A stretch of 64,000 nucleotides of DNA from Pseudomonadales bacterium (GCA_012103535.1 WLWQ01000001.1:1054001-1118000); one strand, 5' to 3'; counted from the first letter of the stretch, positions 7,685 to 16,863 are shown. Notes: a model not told the origin generated them from the sequence alone. Made by a program: numbers and translations.

Positions 7685-8121
7685 CAGGAGCTCCAACGAT
7701 GCTGATAGATGATCATGCCGTACTTAATGAGCTCTGCTAATGCGATAGAAAATATTACAAGATTGCCGTTGAACCAGGAAAGGCGTCCAGGATGGTGAAC
7801 GATCAAAATAGCCGTGATAAACGCTAGTACCATAAAGCTGATGTAGGCGATTCGAGTTGCTTCGGCTTCGATTAAACGTTCTCGCTCATCTTTAGGCATG
7901 CGCTCATCAGGTGGCGTAAAAAAATACAATCCGACATGTAATAGGATTTCAAGAATAATGAATGCAACAATAGCGACTAAGGCCAATTCACTGAGATAGG
8001 CAAAACTTGGTTGAAAGTTTTCGGAAGTTATATAAGCGGTTAGCATCATCGGAAAATACACCGCTGATACTAAACCTATTACCGCAAAAGAAATCCAGGC
8101 GCGTTTTTCACGAAAAGGCAT
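7684..8121 (-). CDS. four-helix membrane protein coupled to XRE regulator
   Basis: The 145-residue protein has four predicted helices (about 10-32, 43-66, 91-110, 117-138) and a cytoplasmic loop (PPDERMPKDERERLIEAEATR) between the second and third. This loop motif is typical of small uncharacterised membrane proteins that sit with XRE regulators. A GAGG ribosome site lies 8 bases before the ATG. Its stop overlaps the regulator start by one base. Function unknown; it may sense a membrane condition and act with the regulator. Confidence 0.75.
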   Translation of the reverse strand: MPFREKRAWISFAVIGLVSAVYFPMMLTAYITSENFQPSFAYLSELALVAIVAFIILEILLHVGLYFFTPPDERMPKDERERLIEAEATRIAYISFMVLAFITAILIVHHPGRLSWFNGNLVIFSIALAELIKYGMIIYQHRWSS

Positions 8122-8172
8122 TAGCTATTCCTCATTGTTATTCCCTAGATAATTCGCAGCAGATCTTGCTGT

Positions 8173-8655
8173 CTATGGAGGTCCTACCAGAGCCACGCTG
8201 AAATTTGCACAGCTATCGAGTACCGCTGGATCTTCGCGCACGATATCTATCATCTGAGCAGGTATGGCCTTAATGTGATCTACCCACCCTTCCCGATCTC
8301 CATAGGGAAAATTCTCGCTGGTACGCACATAGGTAAACACACTGTTTTCATATTCTGCTAGTCCTACACTGTCAGCACCTACTGCGAATTCTTCCACAGT
8401 AATATCATACAGATCGACCCAGAATTGATCGGTACAGAGTTCGTAGTCGTTTTGTCGAATACTAAAGGTAAGCGAGTCATCTCCTATGTCCCCTGCTCGC
8501 TCTGCATTTTCATGCCCACCTCCATGTAGAAACATTCTTGCATTCGAATTATCACCTTCGCCACCATGTAGCGCAGAATTAACAGGCCCATGAAAGACAT
8601 GCATGCCAATAAATCCGGAAAGCGCAACGGCAACGATACCAATTAGGATTTTCAT
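8173..8655 (-). CDS. exported hypothetical protein under palindromic operators
   Basis: The start is placed at ATG 8655 (GGAG ribosome site); an upstream in-frame start at 8706 would run through the operator. The 160-residue product has a signal peptide or N-terminal anchor (about 3-20) and a His/Gly/Asn-rich segment (HGGEGDNSNARMFLHGGGH, about 30-50) that could bind metal. The following soluble domain contains two Cys (in ELCTDQFW and LDSCANFS). No family is recognised. The two palindromes upstream suggest tight regulation, possibly in response to a metal or stress, but this is inference. Confidence 0.65.
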   Translation of the reverse strand: MKILIGIVAVALSGFIGMHVFHGPVNSALHGGEGDNSNARMFLHGGGHENAERAGDIGDDSLTFSIRQNDYELCTDQFWVDLYDITVEEFAVGADSVGLAEYENSVFTYVRTSENFPYGDREGWVDHIKAIPAQMIDIVREDPAVLDSCANFSVALVGPP

Positions 8656-8686
8656 TGTTTTCTTTTCTCCTTTGCAGGTGAAATTT

Positions 8687-8706
8687 GTGTCAAATATTTT
8701 TGACAC
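8687..8706. promoter_or_regulatory. palindromic operator, copy 1
   Basis: GTGTCAAATATTTTTGACAC: perfect 8-bp arms GTGTCAAA/TTTGACAC around TATT. It covers the expected transcription start of the minus-strand gene at 8655. It is the near-exact twin of the copy at 8729-8748. Confidence 0.65.
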
Positions 8707-8735
8707 AGCCTAAACCGCCGAATCTTCCATGTCAA
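8707..8735 (-). promoter_or_regulatory. candidate sigma70 promoter for the 8173-8655 gene
   Basis: On the minus strand TTGACA (8735-8730), embedded in operator copy 2, is followed after 17 bases by TAGGCT (8712-8707). The -10 is imperfect. Operator copy 1 would then lie directly over the start point, a layout suited to repression. Confidence 0.4.
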
Positions 8736-8748
8736 ATATTTTTGACAC
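8729..8748. promoter_or_regulatory. palindromic operator, copy 2
   Basis: ATGTCAAATATTTTTGACAC differs from copy 1 in one outer base only. Start-to-start spacing is 42 bp, four helical turns, so both sites face the same side of the DNA. It could also influence the divergent carboxyltransferase gene at 8877. Confidence 0.65.
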
Positions 8749-8876
8749 GAAATATTGTTAGGCACTCACAACCCGGCCGCTAGAGCTTGATTTTGCTGGC
8801 TTGCGCCAGAACTGGCTTTCCATTGCCTTTGGCGCTCCCCGAATAAGAGTCGCGCAGCGAAATAAAGGCATTACGG

Positions 8877-10427
8877 ATGTCCTGGCAAGACGAAATCGAC
8901 GAAATAAAACGCCGCGAAGCCCTCGCCGAACAGATGGGCGGCGAAGAGCGTATTCAGCGCCAACACGATAATGGCCGTCTCACGGTGCGGGAAAGAATAG
9001 ACAAGCTAGTCGACAAAGACAGCTTTAATGAAATCGGCGCACTCGCTGGCAAAGCGGAATACGACGCCGAAGGCAACTTAGAAAATTTCACCCCTTCAAA
9101 TTTCGTCCTCGGAACTGCCGAAATAAATTGTCGTCGGGTCGTACTAGGCGGTGATGATTTTACTGTGCGCGGCGGTGCTGCCGATGCCAAGGTGGGTGAT
9201 AAATCCGGATACGGCGAACAATACGCTCTCGAAATGCGCCTGCCTCTAGTTCGACTCGTGGATGGCAGCGGTGGCAGTGTTAAAACCCTGGAGATGGTTG
9301 GCCATTCTTATGTGCCCGCACTAAAGGGTTTTGAAAAAACCATGCAGCTTATGGGCGTAGTCCCGGTTGTATGCGCTTGCATGGGTTCTGTCGCTGGATT
9401 GGGTGCAGTGCGCGTTACGATCTCCCACTTCTCATTGATGATTAAAGAAACCAGTCAGCTGTTTGTTGCCGGTCCACCCGTTGTAGAAAGAGGATTTGGT
9501 AAACCGGTTGAGAAAAACGAATTAGGTGGCGCCCAGATTCATGCCAATTTAAGTGGTGCTGTCGACAATGAAGTGGACAGCGAAGAAGAAGCATTCGAAA
9601 CCATTAAGCGTTTTCTTTCTTACCTGCCGCAAAACGTCTGGCAAGCTCCGCCTCGAATCGAAAGTGATGATCCAGTTGATAGACGGGACGAATCACTCTT
9701 ATCGGTAATTCCTCGCGATCGTCGCCAGATGTATGAAATTCGCGACATAATTCATCCTATCGTCGACAAAGAATCCTTCTTCGAAATTAATCCGGGTTAT
9801 GGCAATTCACTGGTTGTCGGGCTCGCTCGACTTAATGGTTATGCTGTCGGCATCATGGCCAATGACACTTGTTATGAAGGTGGTGCAGTTAACGCTACTG
9901 CTTCAGAGAAAATGATGCGCTTTGTCGACCTGTGCGACACCTTTCATCTACCTACGGTAAACCTGGTTGATAATCCTGGATTTCTGATTGGTATAAAAGC
10001 GGAAGAAGAAGGCACTGTAAGACTCGGCAGTCGCGCCTTAATGGCAGTCTATCAATCAACAATTCCCTGGGTTTCATTTCTTATTCGCCGCTGTTATGGC
10101 GTGGCCGGCGGCGGTCACGGCAGAGATGGTTTGAATCTGCGTTATGCCTGGCCATCGGCAGACTGGGGATCGCTTCCCATCGAAGGGGGTGTGCAAGCAG
10201 CCTATCGCCGCGATATTGAAGCCGCCGAGAATCCTGATGAGAGACGACGGGAACTTGAAGGTATGCTGGAACAGTACCGTTCACCGCTGCGCACCGCCGA
10301 AGCCTTTGGTATCGAACGTGTCATCGATCCGCGAGACACGCGACCCATCCTCTGCGACTGGGTGAATTTAGCTAACGAGATAATTCCAACCCAACTAGGA
10401 CCTAAAAGCCGAACACCACGTCCTTAG
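8877..10427 (+). CDS. acyl-CoA carboxylase carboxyltransferase (beta) subunit
   Basis: The 516-residue protein fits the biotin-dependent carboxyltransferase family (propionyl-, methylcrotonyl- or geranyl-CoA carboxylase beta type), which moves CO2 from carboxybiotin to an acyl-CoA. The N-terminal crotonase-like half has RLTVRERIDKLVD (about 34-46) and oxyanion-type GSVAGLGAV near 170-178. The C-terminal half has DNPGFLIG near 365-372 and ATASEKMMRFVDLCD. The AGGGHG/YAWPSADWG region fits the family's C-terminal domain. The usual partner, a biotin carboxylase/BCCP alpha subunit, is not in the window, so either it is encoded elsewhere or the enzyme differs. It is divergent from the palindrome-controlled gene. 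Confidence 0.88.
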   Translation: MSWQDEIDEIKRREALAEQMGGEERIQRQHDNGRLTVRERIDKLVDKDSFNEIGALAGKAEYDAEGNLENFTPSNFVLGTAEINCRRVVLGGDDFTVRGGAADAKVGDKSGYGEQYALEMRLPLVRLVDGSGGSVKTLEMVGHSYVPALKGFEKTMQLMGVVPVVCACMGSVAGLGAVRVTISHFSLMIKETSQLFVAGPPVVERGFGKPVEKNELGGAQIHANLSGAVDNEVDSEEEAFETIKRFLSYLPQNVWQAPPRIESDDPVDRRDESLLSVIPRDRRQMYEIRDIIHPIVDKESFFEINPGYGNSLVVGLARLNGYAVGIMANDTCYEGGAVNATASEKMMRFVDLCDTFHLPTVNLVDNPGFLIGIKAEEEGTVRLGSRALMAVYQSTIPWVSFLIRRCYGVAGGGHGRDGLNLRYAWPSADWGSLPIEGGVQAAYRRDIEAAENPDERRRELEGMLEQYRSPLRTAEAFGIERVIDPRDTRPILCDWVNLANEIIPTQLGPKSRTPRP

Positions 10428-10556
10428 TTCGATTCATCGGTTTCTCTCTTGACCCTAATCAATGTACTAATTCAACTCATGTGATTCGATTATCAAAATT
10501 GAATAGTAGTGTGCGTGACTTCCTGATTACTAGCGCACTTAAGTCGAGTTGTTCCA

Positions 10557-11753
10557 TTGATCAAGAAAATATTTCTAACATCATTTATCTTGTCGGCATT
10601 TAGCTTCGTACCCCTGCAGCAGTCTGTTGAAGCGGCAGAATTTCTATCTGGTGTCGAAGTGCTTATTGGCCCTGATGAAGTTCTGAATGAAGATGTTTAC
10701 GCTGTGGGAGGTCGCGTGATTGTATACGGGACCGTAAACGGTGATCTAGTAGCTGCCGGCGAGAATATCGAAGTCAATGGAATGGTTAACGGTGATTTGA
10801 TCGTTGCTGCAAGGTCCATCACGGTAAACGGAGCCGTCAAAGATGACATTAGAGCCGCAGGTGCAAACCTTCAGTTCTTATCGCCGATTGGTGGTGATTT
10901 AATCACTGCCGGTGATGAGATCAGTATCGAGCCAGACGCTGTGATTGGCGAAGATCTGGTAGTGAGAGCAAATACACTGATCGCCAGAGGTGACGTCGAC
11001 GGCAATCTCGATCTAAGCGTGGTTGAGGCCAGTATTGAGGGAACGATACAGGGTAATGTCGATGCAATCGTAGAAGAACGCCTCACACTCGGATCAGAAT
11101 CAACAATCGAAGGACAGCTGACTTACACCAGCGTAAACGATGTAACAATGCAGCCCGGCGCCGAAGTAGTAGGTGAAGTCACGCTACAAGTGCCAATGAT
11201 TAATATTCTTGGTAGCGAGTTTCAGGTCTCGGCAATCATTCAAGTTTTTAGCAAGATCATATCGCAGACAAAATGGTTTCTTGGCACCTTGCTCATTGGC
11301 CTGATTCTGATCTGGCTTATCCCCGAGACCTTACGCAGCGTAAATACCACGCTCTCGATATCACCATGGAAGAGTCTATGCATCGGGGTGTTTATAGTTC
11401 TCGTAGTTCCTATATTACTTCTGCTCATTATGATCATTGCTTTATCCATTTTAGGATTTGCGGCGTTTCCAATCGTCGCAGTCCCTGCGACGCTGTATGC
11501 AGCTCTATTACTGCTTGCAAAACCGGTGATAGCAATATCGATTGGTAGCTACGTTGCCAAACACGCCACGAAGCGCGAGGATTTTACACTCAGAAGCGCA
11601 TTGGTGATTGGCGCGGCTATACTGGCAGGCGTCGGACTAATTCCTTACCTTGACTCAATAGTGGGATGGCTAACATTATTTTTGGGATTTGGTATGTGCT
11701 TGCTTTTTATCTTTCGCCACTACCGCGCAGCACGAGTGACGCAAAGCGTTTAA
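10557..11753 (+). CDS. bactofilin-like beta-helix protein with C-terminal membrane domain
   Basis: The 398-residue product has a signal peptide (about 1-25) and then a long run of short repeats with G-D/G-N turns (NGDLVAAGENIEV, NGDLIVAARSITV, GGDLITAGDEISI, DGNLDLSVVEASI) up to about residue 215. This is typical of polymer-forming right-handed beta-helices related to bactofilins. Four or five hydrophobic helices follow (about 235-385). Exported helix plus membrane domain suggests a cell-envelope scaffold. The start is TTG at 10557 with no strong ribosome site, so it could be misplaced. Specific function unknown. Confidence 0.7.
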   Translation: MIKKIFLTSFILSAFSFVPLQQSVEAAEFLSGVEVLIGPDEVLNEDVYAVGGRVIVYGTVNGDLVAAGENIEVNGMVNGDLIVAARSITVNGAVKDDIRAAGANLQFLSPIGGDLITAGDEISIEPDAVIGEDLVVRANTLIARGDVDGNLDLSVVEASIEGTIQGNVDAIVEERLTLGSESTIEGQLTYTSVNDVTMQPGAEVVGEVTLQVPMINILGSEFQVSAIIQVFSKIISQTKWFLGTLLIGLILIWLIPETLRSVNTTLSISPWKSLCIGVFIVLVVPILLLLIMIIALSILGFAAFPIVAVPATLYAALLLLAKPVIAISIGSYVAKHATKREDFTLRSALVIGAAILAGVGLIPYLDSIVGWLTLFLGFGMCLLFIFRHYRAARVTQSV

Positions 11754-11792
11754 AGGCTAAATGACCAGAAAATAGTTTGATAAACACTATGC

Positions 11793-11900
11793 ATGGTGAT
11801 TCCGCTACTGCTTAACTTCACAGCACTCCCGCTTCTTATTCCTGCATTTTCAGCAGAAGCTACTTCGTTTATCATTCCGGCATCACTCCTCGCCCTTTAA
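11793..11900 (+). CDS. possible 35-residue hydrophobic small protein
   Basis: An ATG at 11793 opens 35 codons ending at TAA 11898-11900, nine bases before the next start. The product is almost wholly hydrophobic (LLLNFTALPLLIPAF...FIIPASLLAL), as in small membrane proteins or fragments of one. The ribosome site is poor. It may be a leader-type small protein, a gene remnant, or chance. Confidence 0.25.
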   Translation: MVIPLLLNFTALPLLIPAFSAEATSFIIPASLLAL

Positions 11901-11909
11901 GAGAAATCA

Positions 11910-12479
11910 ATGGCTTTAAATTGGGATAAATATTCCGACAAGATCACAGCCATAGGCGCTACCGTTACAGCCCTGGCGGCAATTTCTATCACTGTAATTG
12001 AAATGAGATCAGAGCAAGAGTTTCAGCGGATTTCAGTGGAACCTTACCTGGAGATGGGAAACAGCGGTGGCGCTCCGGGTTTTGATTTCTATCGTTTTGT
12101 AATTTCGAATACAGGGCTAGGGCCTGCAGTCATCAAAAGTTTTGAGTTTTACGTCGATGATCAGGAAGTATTAGCTTGGAGCGATGCACTCGAACTTCTA
12201 ACAAGCGGAGATGAAGAAATTAATTATAGCTATTCATCAATACTACCCATGCGCCGAATTAGCGCAGAAGAAACTCTTGTAGCAGTTGAGTTAACCCCGA
12301 GATCGCCAACAGTAGTTTCCTTTCACAGAGCCATGCCAGGGGATCGAGTCAAAATCGAACTCTGTTATTGCTCCGTTTATGACGATTGCTGGCAAAGCGA
12401 TTTTTCGGCTGCTTTCACGGAAGGTTTGCATCAGCCAGTGCGCGAATGCCCAATTGACGAAGATGGCTTTTCTAATTGA
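11910..12479 (+). CDS. hypothetical membrane-anchored protein
   Basis: The 189-residue product has one N-terminal hydrophobic helix (about 12-31, ITAIGATVTALAAISITVIE). A beta-rich domain follows that reads like an Ig-fold (VEPYLEMGNSGG, FYRFVISNTGLGPAVIKSFEFYVDD, DRVKIELCYCSVYDDCW). The last part contains Cys pairs that may form disulfides, suggesting that the domain faces the periplasm. Such proteins are common in environmental bacteria without known function. The following lipoprotein is on the same strand. Confidence 0.6.
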   Translation: MALNWDKYSDKITAIGATVTALAAISITVIEMRSEQEFQRISVEPYLEMGNSGGAPGFDFYRFVISNTGLGPAVIKSFEFYVDDQEVLAWSDALELLTSGDEEINYSYSSILPMRRISAEETLVAVELTPRSPTVVSFHRAMPGDRVKIELCYCSVYDDCWQSDFSAAFTEGLHQPVRECPIDEDGFSN

Positions 12480-12599
12480 CTCTTCTTCAGTCGAGGTATT
12501 AAATATTTACCTTGCGGTTATTGCTTATCCAACTATACAGCGACTAATTCTGGTGGCCCTATGTCAACACATCCAATTCAATATCATTCGGTATCGACT

Positions 12600-12875
12600 A
12601 TGTTGAAATATGTAACGCTCCTTCCAATATGCTTTCTGACTCTTTCCTGTCAGTCAGGTCCTAATTTCAGACAAATGTCTGCGCAGGAACTTGGCGCTTA
12701 CAATATGGACAAACCAGTTGAAGAGCGGATTTACTGTTATATGAAGGAGCATACGAGAAGCCGCATTCCTCGTTTAGTCTGTGAAACTTTGGCTCAGATT
12801 TATGGTGGGTCGGGCAGCGATGCCCAGGCAATTAACAATGCCATACCTACTGGTCCCGTTTTCGAAACCAATTAG
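12600..12875 (+). CDS. small lipoprotein
   Basis: From the ATG at 12600 the product is 91 residues with a lipoprotein signal ending LTLSC (Cys17). An in-frame ATG at 12561 would add 13 polar residues and weaken the signal, so the later start is preferred, although neither has a strong ribosome site. The mature part is short and polar with two Cys (YCYMKE and RLVCETLAQIYGG) and no recognised domain. The stop overlaps the convergent HDAC-family gene by 4 bp. Function unknown. Confidence 0.6.
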   Translation: MLKYVTLLPICFLTLSCQSGPNFRQMSAQELGAYNMDKPVEERIYCYMKEHTRSRIPRLVCETLAQIYGGSGSDAQAINNAIPTGPVFETN

Positions 12876-13993
12876 GCTGCAGAATTCAGCTTAGCCCCCA
12901 ACAATTCGAGACTCGATTCCCTCGCAGCGTCGATAGCTGCCTGTTGATTTGGTTGCAGATCATGCCATTGGTTTTCATATTTACCAAAGGGATCGATGAC
13001 TCCGCTGTCTTCGCCGCTTAAAGCTTCCATAATGGCGATGCCGCAGAATGGAACGTAGCCTGCTGAATAACCTCCTTCATGACAGATCAGCAAACGCCCA
13101 TCACAGAGTAACTCTGCAGCACTAACTAATTCCGTTGCCATATGGCAATAGTGATTCGACAACAGCATCATATGTCCCAGCGGATCCCAGGTGGATGCGT
13201 CCAGGCCATTTGCCACCAGAATCATGTCTGGCTTGAATAATTTTAATGCGGGAATAACAATCGATTCAAAAGACTGTTTGTAGGCGCCACCACCGCAACC
13301 GGGAGGAAGAGGAATGTTGATATTAAATCCTTCGCCAGCACCTTCGCCTTTTTCGTTTATGGTTCCAGTGTTATAGGGATATAAAGAATCTTCGTGCAGT
13401 GAAATGGTCAATACTGATGGATCATCGTAGAACGCAGATACCGTGCCGTTGCCATGGTGTACATCCCAGTCGACTACGGCTATCTTGTTTATATCATCTC
13501 TTAACAGAAATTCTTTTGCGGCGACTGCCACATTAGAAAAAATACAAAAGCCCCTGCCTCGATCTGCTTCGGCATGATGACCACAAGGCCTAACCAGGGC
13601 ATAGGCATTTTTAATATCACCATCGAGGATGGCATTGCCTGCCGCGATAACTCCTCCGGCGGCTAATAAGGCAATCTCATAACTGCCTGGCCCGAAAGGC
13701 GCAGATTCACCGGCATTGCCGCCCTTGTCGGCACTTAACTGTTTAATCCGTTCAACGTATTGCGCTGTATGCACCCGGCATATCTGTTCCACAGAAGCGG
13801 AGAAGGGTTCGATAGATTGCAATTTTTCTGTAAAGCCGTAGGCATCCATCAGGTTTTTTAGACGCCGTTTGGTTTCAGGATTTTCGAAGTGAGTCCAGGG
13901 CTGGAAATCGCCGGAAACCGGTAACACGCCGAGAGCATTACCTGTGTCATGCCACATGTACTTCTCGTGCCAAACGAATCCAGTCGATTTCAC
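12872..13993 (-). CDS. histone deacetylase family (class II-like) amidohydrolase
   Basis: The 373-residue protein carries the arginase/deacetylase-fold active site: tandem His (RPCGHHA, 139-140), metal ligands D177 and H179 in DWDVHHGNG, D265 in GLDAS, and a GGY turn near 315-317. Bacterial members deacetylate acetylated polyamines, small amides or lysine; the substrate is not evident. It has no signal peptide. The GTG start at 13993 has a clear AGGAG ribosome site. The carboxylesterase gene lies 27 bp upstream on the same strand, so the two are probably co-transcribed, perhaps for uptake and hydrolysis of an acylated compound. Confidence 0.9.
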   Translation of the reverse strand: MKSTGFVWHEKYMWHDTGNALGVLPVSGDFQPWTHFENPETKRRLKNLMDAYGFTEKLQSIEPFSASVEQICRVHTAQYVERIKQLSADKGGNAGESAPFGPGSYEIALLAAGGVIAAGNAILDGDIKNAYALVRPCGHHAEADRGRGFCIFSNVAVAAKEFLLRDDINKIAVVDWDVHHGNGTVSAFYDDPSVLTISLHEDSLYPYNTGTINEKGEGAGEGFNINIPLPPGCGGGAYKQSFESIVIPALKLFKPDMILVANGLDASTWDPLGHMMLLSNHYCHMATELVSAAELLCDGRLLICHEGGYSAGYVPFCGIAIMEALSGEDSGVIDPFGKYENQWHDLQPNQQAAIDAARESSLELLGAKLNSAA

Positions 13994-14020
13994 AATTGCT
14001 CCTGAAGAATCGATTACTAG

Positions 14021-15619
14021 CTAACGATTCTCCAGAAAGATTCGTTCCATGCGATCTAACTCTGCTTTGCGAGGGTGCACTGCAGAGCGAACTTCGGCAT
14101 CGAGGATTTGCACAGTGTCAGTAGCGGCATCAAAAGTTGGCCATTCTGGTAGACCTGGCCCGTTTGGATTTCCGCTTCTGGCAAAGTTTACCCAGTAATC
14201 CGCAACTGTTTCAGATAGCGCTCGGTCATCTGCATCCCAACCCACACCAACCAGATCGAGGTTATCGAATACATAGGCCAATTCTCCCGAGTGGTAAGCA
14301 CCTAATGTTCTCTGACCGCCATCATTATTAAGGTCTGTCATTTCTGGCACATACAGTCGAAACACGGGAGGCTTTCTGGAGAAATAATAAACGTAGGCAT
14401 CGTCACCACGATCTTCCACTAGTCTGCCCCACATGCGAGATGAAAGAATAAAGCCGTTGTCACCGGAAATTATCTTCTGGGCATCCAGCGGAGAGTCTGC
14501 GATTTCATCGGCATAGGCGGCTTTTATTTCGGCTGCATTTTCACCAAATGCGCGCTCTAAATAGCTATCTAAATCCGACTCTGAAATCTCAGGACTTAAA
14601 TGCTGCAATCCGAAATACTCATCTGCCAATCCTCCAACCATGACTGGTATACGATTCTGCTGACCGGATTCCAGCAAGTCATAGGGTCGACCAGGAAGCA
14701 CGTAGCCATCGATTACTGGACCGCCGCCAGAACCTGCCGTACTCATGGCCGCGACGATCTGCTGTGGTGGCATTTCCCGCATGGCTTCAATTGAACTCTC
14801 TCCAGTACCGGTAATTCCGAGCGCACCGGCAAAGCGTTCACCGGCTAAGTGTCCCTGCTCTGCCAGAGTATTTGACGATTTAACACAGCCTGGTGACTGA
14901 CCTATAACGCCGTGCACCAATCCTTCCGCTAAAGGCGATGACATAAGAATGCAAACATCGGTACCACCGGCGGATTGTCCGAAGATGGTTACCCGATCCG
15001 GATCACCACCAAAGCCTTCGATATTGTTTTGTATCCATTCAAGTACTTCCAGTTGATCGAGAATGCCGGAAGTGTTTTGTTCGGATTCACTGGTAAGAGC
15101 AGGATGCGCCAAAAATCCCATGGCGCCTAAGCGGTAATTCGCCGTTACAATTACTGCACCGCGTTCGGCTAAATTGGAGCCATCAAATATGAGTGGGCCA
15201 CCGTGACCGGCGGTATTGCCACCACCGTGAAACCACACCATCACTGGCACGTTGTCACCGGCATTCGATGCGCCGGTAAATACATTCAGATAAAGACAAT
15301 CTTCAGAGCGATTTAAGTTTCCGCGAGCATAGAGTGAAGCATCGGAGTTGCGCGCTTGCCAACAAGCCGGGCCGACACGATCGGCCTGCCGAACTCCGGC
15401 AAACGGAATGGCTGGTGCTGGCGGCTTCCAACGCAAATCTCTGACCGGCGCGGCGGCAAAAGCAATACCCTGAAAGGCTGTCACTCCATCCGCGTGTTGC
15501 GAGGAATGGCCTTGATAAGTACCAACTTCAGTGGCGACCTGCGACACTTCACTGGAAACAAATTGAATGGGTAGTAAAACTAAACAAGCAATAAGGATTA
15601 TTCGTTTTTTGACGGACAT
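14021..15619 (-). CDS. secreted type B carboxylesterase
   Basis: The 532-residue protein has a signal peptide (about 1-23) and the alpha/beta-hydrolase type B pattern: an EDCLYLNVF segment, oxyanion WFHGGG, nucleophile elbow FGQSAGG (about 213-219), and the late catalytic His in AYHSGELAYVF. It should hydrolyse carboxylic esters in the periplasm or outside the cell; the substrate is unknown. It has the usual length for the family. It is the middle gene of a minus-strand run (DUF3500, sugar dehydrogenase-like, esterase, deacetylase). Confidence 0.9.
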   Translation of the reverse strand: MSVKKRIILIACLVLLPIQFVSSEVSQVATEVGTYQGHSSQHADGVTAFQGIAFAAAPVRDLRWKPPAPAIPFAGVRQADRVGPACWQARNSDASLYARGNLNRSEDCLYLNVFTGASNAGDNVPVMVWFHGGGNTAGHGGPLIFDGSNLAERGAVIVTANYRLGAMGFLAHPALTSESEQNTSGILDQLEVLEWIQNNIEGFGGDPDRVTIFGQSAGGTDVCILMSSPLAEGLVHGVIGQSPGCVKSSNTLAEQGHLAGERFAGALGITGTGESSIEAMREMPPQQIVAAMSTAGSGGGPVIDGYVLPGRPYDLLESGQQNRIPVMVGGLADEYFGLQHLSPEISESDLDSYLERAFGENAAEIKAAYADEIADSPLDAQKIISGDNGFILSSRMWGRLVEDRGDDAYVYYFSRKPPVFRLYVPEMTDLNNDGGQRTLGAYHSGELAYVFDNLDLVGVGWDADDRALSETVADYWVNFARSGNPNGPGLPEWPTFDAATDTVQILDAEVRSAVHPRKAELDRMERIFLENR

Positions 15620-15660
15620 GATGTGACCTTGTCTAAATGAATGCTTAACGAAAATGTATT

Positions 15661-16863
15661 TTAGTTAACCGGCTCTAATCGTAATAAGGCACCCTCTTCC
15701 TCATCCACCAGCACATAGAGATTGCCATCGGGGCCTTGTTGTACTTCCGTGATTCGAGACTTCAGTTCACGCAGAATTCCTTCACGGCGAATTTCAGCGC
15801 CTCGACTATTGAACACGACTCTTTCGATGTGACCAGTGCCGGGAATACGACCTTCCATCATGGAGCCAACAAATAAATTGTTCTGCCATTCTGGAAATGA
15901 CTCACCAGAATAGAAAGTAATCCCTGACGGCGCTATCGACGGCCACCAGATGACTTGCGGTTGTTGAAAGTCATTAGACCATTGCGCATCGCTCACCCAG
16001 TCGCCGCGATATTGTCTGCTATAAGAAACAAGTGGCCAGCCGTAATTATTTCCGGCTTGAATAATATTGGCTTCATCGCCGCCCTGTGGTCCATTCTCTG
16101 TCGCCCATAGCTCGCCAGTCTGCGGATGAAAATCCAAACCAATAATGTTTCGATGTCCTACTGTGTATACCTCTGGCAGATATCCCCCACTCTCTACAAA
16201 AGGATTGTCCTCAACTGGACTGCCGTCATCATTCAGACGCAGTAACTTGCCGTAATGGACTGAAGGATCTTGTGCGAGCCCTTCGGTCCCTGCATACATA
16301 TACGATCCACCGATAGACATGAGTAATTTATTGTCTGGAGTAAAGTGCAATTGTGCTGCAGCAATACTTCGATCCACTCCTTCGGCCTGAAAGATTTCAG
16401 TGACATCACTGAGCCTGTTTTCTTGTATGCGGGCGCGCGCGAGGGTGACCGCCCTTTCTTCTTCACCATCAACCATAATAGGTTTGTGATAAGTAAGATA
16501 AACGATGCGATCATCATCGGGATGCAATGCCACCGCCATTAATCCCGAACGAAATTCGCCGGTGACGGTTTCTGGTACGCCGCTCAGGTCCTGCTCTAAC
16601 AATTCGCCATTGCGAATCACTCTAAGCTTTCCCGAATAACGTTCCGTAACCAGAATGTCGCCATTGTCTCGAAACGCCATTGAAAAGGGGTTTACTAATC
16701 CTCTAACAGGAACGACACGCACTTCGTCCACTTCGAAGGTATTGATTACGAAGGGCTGGCCGCGTTCATACATTGCGAGAATACTTTCGTCATTCTGAGC
16801 TAAGACTTGCCCGGTAAGCCCGACAATTGCAGCGAGAAGTAAAACCTTTTGCGAATTCCTCAT
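15661..16863 (-). CDS. PQQ-dependent sugar/sorbosone dehydrogenase-like protein
   Basis: I place the start at ATG 16863 (AAAGGG spaced 8 bases); in-frame ATGs at 16869 and 16884 are also possible. The 400-residue product has a signal peptide and the soluble glucose/sorbosone dehydrogenase beta-propeller pattern (GDILVTERYSGKLRVI, VALHPD, GTEGLAQD, GHRNIIGLDFHPQTGELWATENGPQGGDE). Family members oxidise sugars or polyols in the periplasm with PQQ. Only 10 residues or so of spacing separates it from the DUF3500 gene, so they form an operon. The substrate is unknown. Confidence 0.85.
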   Translation of the reverse strand: MRNSQKVLLLAAIVGLTGQVLAQNDESILAMYERGQPFVINTFEVDEVRVVPVRGLVNPFSMAFRDNGDILVTERYSGKLRVIRNGELLEQDLSGVPETVTGEFRSGLMAVALHPDDDRIVYLTYHKPIMVDGEEERAVTLARARIQENRLSDVTEIFQAEGVDRSIAAAQLHFTPDNKLLMSIGGSYMYAGTEGLAQDPSVHYGKLLRLNDDGSPVEDNPFVESGGYLPEVYTVGHRNIIGLDFHPQTGELWATENGPQGGDEANIIQAGNNYGWPLVSYSRQYRGDWVSDAQWSNDFQQPQVIWWPSIAPSGITFYSGESFPEWQNNLFVGSMMEGRIPGTGHIERVVFNSRGAEIRREGILRELKSRITEVQQGPDGNLYVLVDEEEGALLRLEPVN

